64,000 bases of DNA from Chitinophaga arvensicola (GTDB lineage Bacteria > Bacteroidota > Bacteroidia > Chitinophagales > Chitinophagaceae). The DNA lies in the NCBI RefSeq assembly GCF_900110835.1, contig NZ_FOJG01000001.1, positions 3,689,499 through 3,753,498 of the forward strand. Reading direction: 5' to 3'. The notes beneath the pieces are model-generated. The model made no database searches, was not told the origin of the DNA, and was given only the letters and a program-made list of their open reading frames with translations. Below, one piece after another: positions 63,301 to 64,000 of this stretch; the first letter of the stretch is position 1; every line of letters starts with the position of its first letter. Position numbers and translations under genes: made by a program.

Positions 63301-63566
63301 CCTACGTATCCGACCGGTTTATAGAAAACGGCGCTTTCCTGCGCCTGGATAACTTCTCCCTGGGCTATAGCATTCCAGCCGCCAACAGTAAGTTGTTTGC
63401 CAATCCAAGGGTATATATCTCCGGACAAAACCTGTTCGTAATTACCAAATACTCCGGTCTGGATCCTGAATTGCCTATCGACGGACTGGCACCAGGTATT
63501 GATAACCGGAACGTATATCCGAAAACACGCTCTTTTGCTGTAGGCTTTACGGTGAACTTTAAATAA
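60327..63566 (+). CDS. SusC/RagA-type TonB-dependent transporter with STN domain (second locus)
   Basis: The frame opens at 60276; the ATG at 60327 (MEKVNQSDA) gives 1079 residues and the leader commonly seen before the signal peptide KLSFFIVLLSCMQ. An STN domain follows (ISVKDTEIKKVLDRIAG), then a carboxypeptidase-regulatory-like domain (SLPGVTVQVKGTAIGTLTDE), the plug start VVVIGYGVTQKKDLTGSIVSV and IDVLKDASASAIYGSRGANGV, and a barrel ending GFTVNFK. The STN domain matches control by the upstream FecR and sigma factor. The substrate is unknown; glycan-degrading genes may lie beyond the window. Confidence 0.94.
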   Translation: MEKVNQSDACRRRTAMLKHLIIMKLSFFIVLLSCMQVAATGYSQKRISISVKDTEIKKVLDRIAGQSDVRFLYSNRKVDLQQRISINAAEEPLAQVLDKVLSGSGFAWKELEGHLVVIIPENTAWENIRVKGHISGADDNASLPGVTVQVKGTAIGTLTDEKGNFTIDAPAGGTLLFRYVGYEPLELAVKANMEVQLKKSSSALTEVVVIGYGVTQKKDLTGSIVSVTPKEFNKGIISNPVQVLQGKVAGLVISKPGGNPNGKTSISLRGASSLSASSQPLFVVDGIPGIDINAVPPDDIVSIDVLKDASASAIYGSRGANGVIIVTTRRGKEGLVQVSYSGYVGMEKMSNTYDVLNASDYRKYLKDNNIDASAFDLGASTDWQKAITRTGISHSHNLSMSGGKDNTRYSASVNYLNNEGVVINSGLERMIGRITLDQGVFDNRLRLGLSMNYVGEKNKYIGTDPDGNGDNRIWEQAISYNPTAPIYNADGSWFEKLDINDNYNPVALAHQIKHQRAMNKFIGSAKATYDISKHLTYDLLLGLERASSDRGLYYSKKSPVVEGAGSNGTATRASQTWDNKTLETYFTYNQQWGKNVLKATAGYSYQNFFNNSMTAGNTQFVSDIFSYNNLGAGQGDQPAVGSGAEENSLVSFIGRVFYSYNDKYLLTGTVRRDGSTRFGKDKKWGTFPSASLAWRITQEPFLQNSSWLQDLKFRVGYGVTGNQEIQNYKSPLTYSPGGKVLDNGRWVTSYQIGQNENPNLRWESAAQFNAGFDFTMFKGRLSGTLEYYDKRTKDLLFNYNVPSPPYLFPSMLANVGKISNKGVELSLSAGIIEHKDFSWNASFNISRNYNEILSIANDQFKSDAIYDGTVGARGLTAVQIVKVVPGYSIGTFYIPHYTGVDANGNQQFEDIDGSGSFDFRSDSRVAGNGLPKYQAGLANTFRYKNFDLNFLLRSLFGYQIFNATDLVLSDRFSRLPGRNAMAKYADSNIKGTYVSDRFIENGAFLRLDNFSLGYSIPAANSKLFANPRVYISGQNLFVITKYSGLDPELPIDGLAPGIDNRNVYPKTRSFAVGFTVNFK

Positions 63567-63577
63567 AAACCATCGAC

Positions 63578-64000
63578 ATGAAATCAACATTCCTGAAATA
63601 TACATTGCTGACCGGGATGATCTGTTCCCTTTTCAGCTGCACTAAACTCGACGAAACTTTCTACGACCGTGGAACAGACGATAACTTCCTTAAAACAGAA
63701 GACGAGCTGAACGCCTTTGCCAACGGTGCTTACGCCAAAATGCGAGGTTACCGCGACAGCTACTGGAAAATGAATGAAGTAACCACCGATGAAACTACGG
63801 TGCCCTCCCGGGGAGCCGACTGGAATGAAGGCGGTTTATGGCGCGTATTGATCAGTCATGAGTTCCCGATCACGCATCAGTACATCAATGATATGTGGAA
63901 CTTTATTTACCGCGATGGCGTGAATCCTGTGAATGCCATCCTGCAAAAGCTGGAAGGCTCTTCGGTAGTACTGCCTACCAAAGACCAGATCATTGCGCAA
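63578..64000 (+). CDS. SusD/RagB-type lipoprotein (3' part outside window)
   Basis: The first 141 residues of a SusD homologue, starting 11 bases after susC. The signal peptide ends at lipobox SLFSC, Cys21. The mature start TKLDETFYDRGTDDNFLKTEDELNAFANGAY is the typical SusD N-terminus with the first tetratricopeptide helix. It runs off the window with no stop. It should pair with the transporter upstream. Confidence 0.93.
   Translation, partial: MKSTFLKYTLLTGMICSLFSCTKLDETFYDRGTDDNFLKTEDELNAFANGAYAKMRGYRDSYWKMNEVTTDETTVPSRGADWNEGGLWRVLISHEFPITHQYINDMWNFIYRDGVNPVNAILQKLEGSSVVLPTKDQIIAQ

Overview
The window reads as chromosome of a Bacteroidota bacterium, most likely a Chitinophaga-like member of the Chitinophagaceae. 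Four things point there: two SusC/SusD transport systems, each preceded by an ECF sigma factor and a FecR anti-sigma gene; lipoprotein boxes of SusD type; several close matches to the Bacteroidota promoter -7 element TAnnTTTG; and almost no Shine-Dalgarno sequences. I recognise no tRNA, rRNA, CRISPR array or insertion sequence. No gene-free stretch exceeds about 300 bases once a permease remnant and a small lipoprotein gene are counted.

Layout. 1-2133: the 5' part of a secreted protein of unknown function, a GNAT acetyltransferase and a histone H1-like Lys/Ala-rich protein. 2328-8505: a tight eight-gene operon joining a type III polyketide synthase, a methyltransferase and a flavoprotein to a partial fatty-acid synthase (enoyl reductase, dehydratase, ketosynthase, ACP) and a phosphopantetheinyl transferase. 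It looks like a self-contained route to a phenolic or pyrone lipid. 8764-15762: a four-gene planctomycete-type operon (DUF1549/DUF1553 lipoprotein with two CxxCH motifs, Tat-exported DUF1501 protein, Tat-exported beta-propeller, membrane c-type cytochrome with leucine-rich repeats), with dyad operators in front. 15812-21305: a MocR regulator, a GNAT-like protein, an SGNH plus alpha/beta hydrolase fusion and two unknowns. 21345-24767: a large hybrid histidine kinase.

24805-35030 is a polysaccharide utilisation locus: a GH130-type enzyme facing GH92, SusD, SusC, FecR and an ECF sigma factor. The enzyme pair suggests alpha/beta-mannoside or N-glycan use. 35201-39429: an FMN reductase, a c-type cytochrome-like protein and a sialate O-acetylesterase. 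39653-48813: a copper or silver resistance island with a CPC-type ATPase, an HMA metallochaperone, a DUF3347 protein, a multicopper oxidase with a beta-rich C-terminal extension, a CPH-type ATPase and a hybrid histidine kinase. 48814-49791: a lone class I terpene synthase with intact metal motifs.

50080-58315 is a mixed region: a VOC protein, the decayed remnant of an ABC permease, a 56-residue lipoprotein, a beta-lactamase-fold hydrolase, an amidohydrolase with a small P-loop kinase, a DUF1877 protein, an esterase and an HtrA-like protease without a signal peptide. 58469-64000 starts a second sigma/FecR/SusC/SusD locus, cut by the window end. In both Sus loci a hairpin lies between fecR and susC, which may separate regulator and transporter expression.
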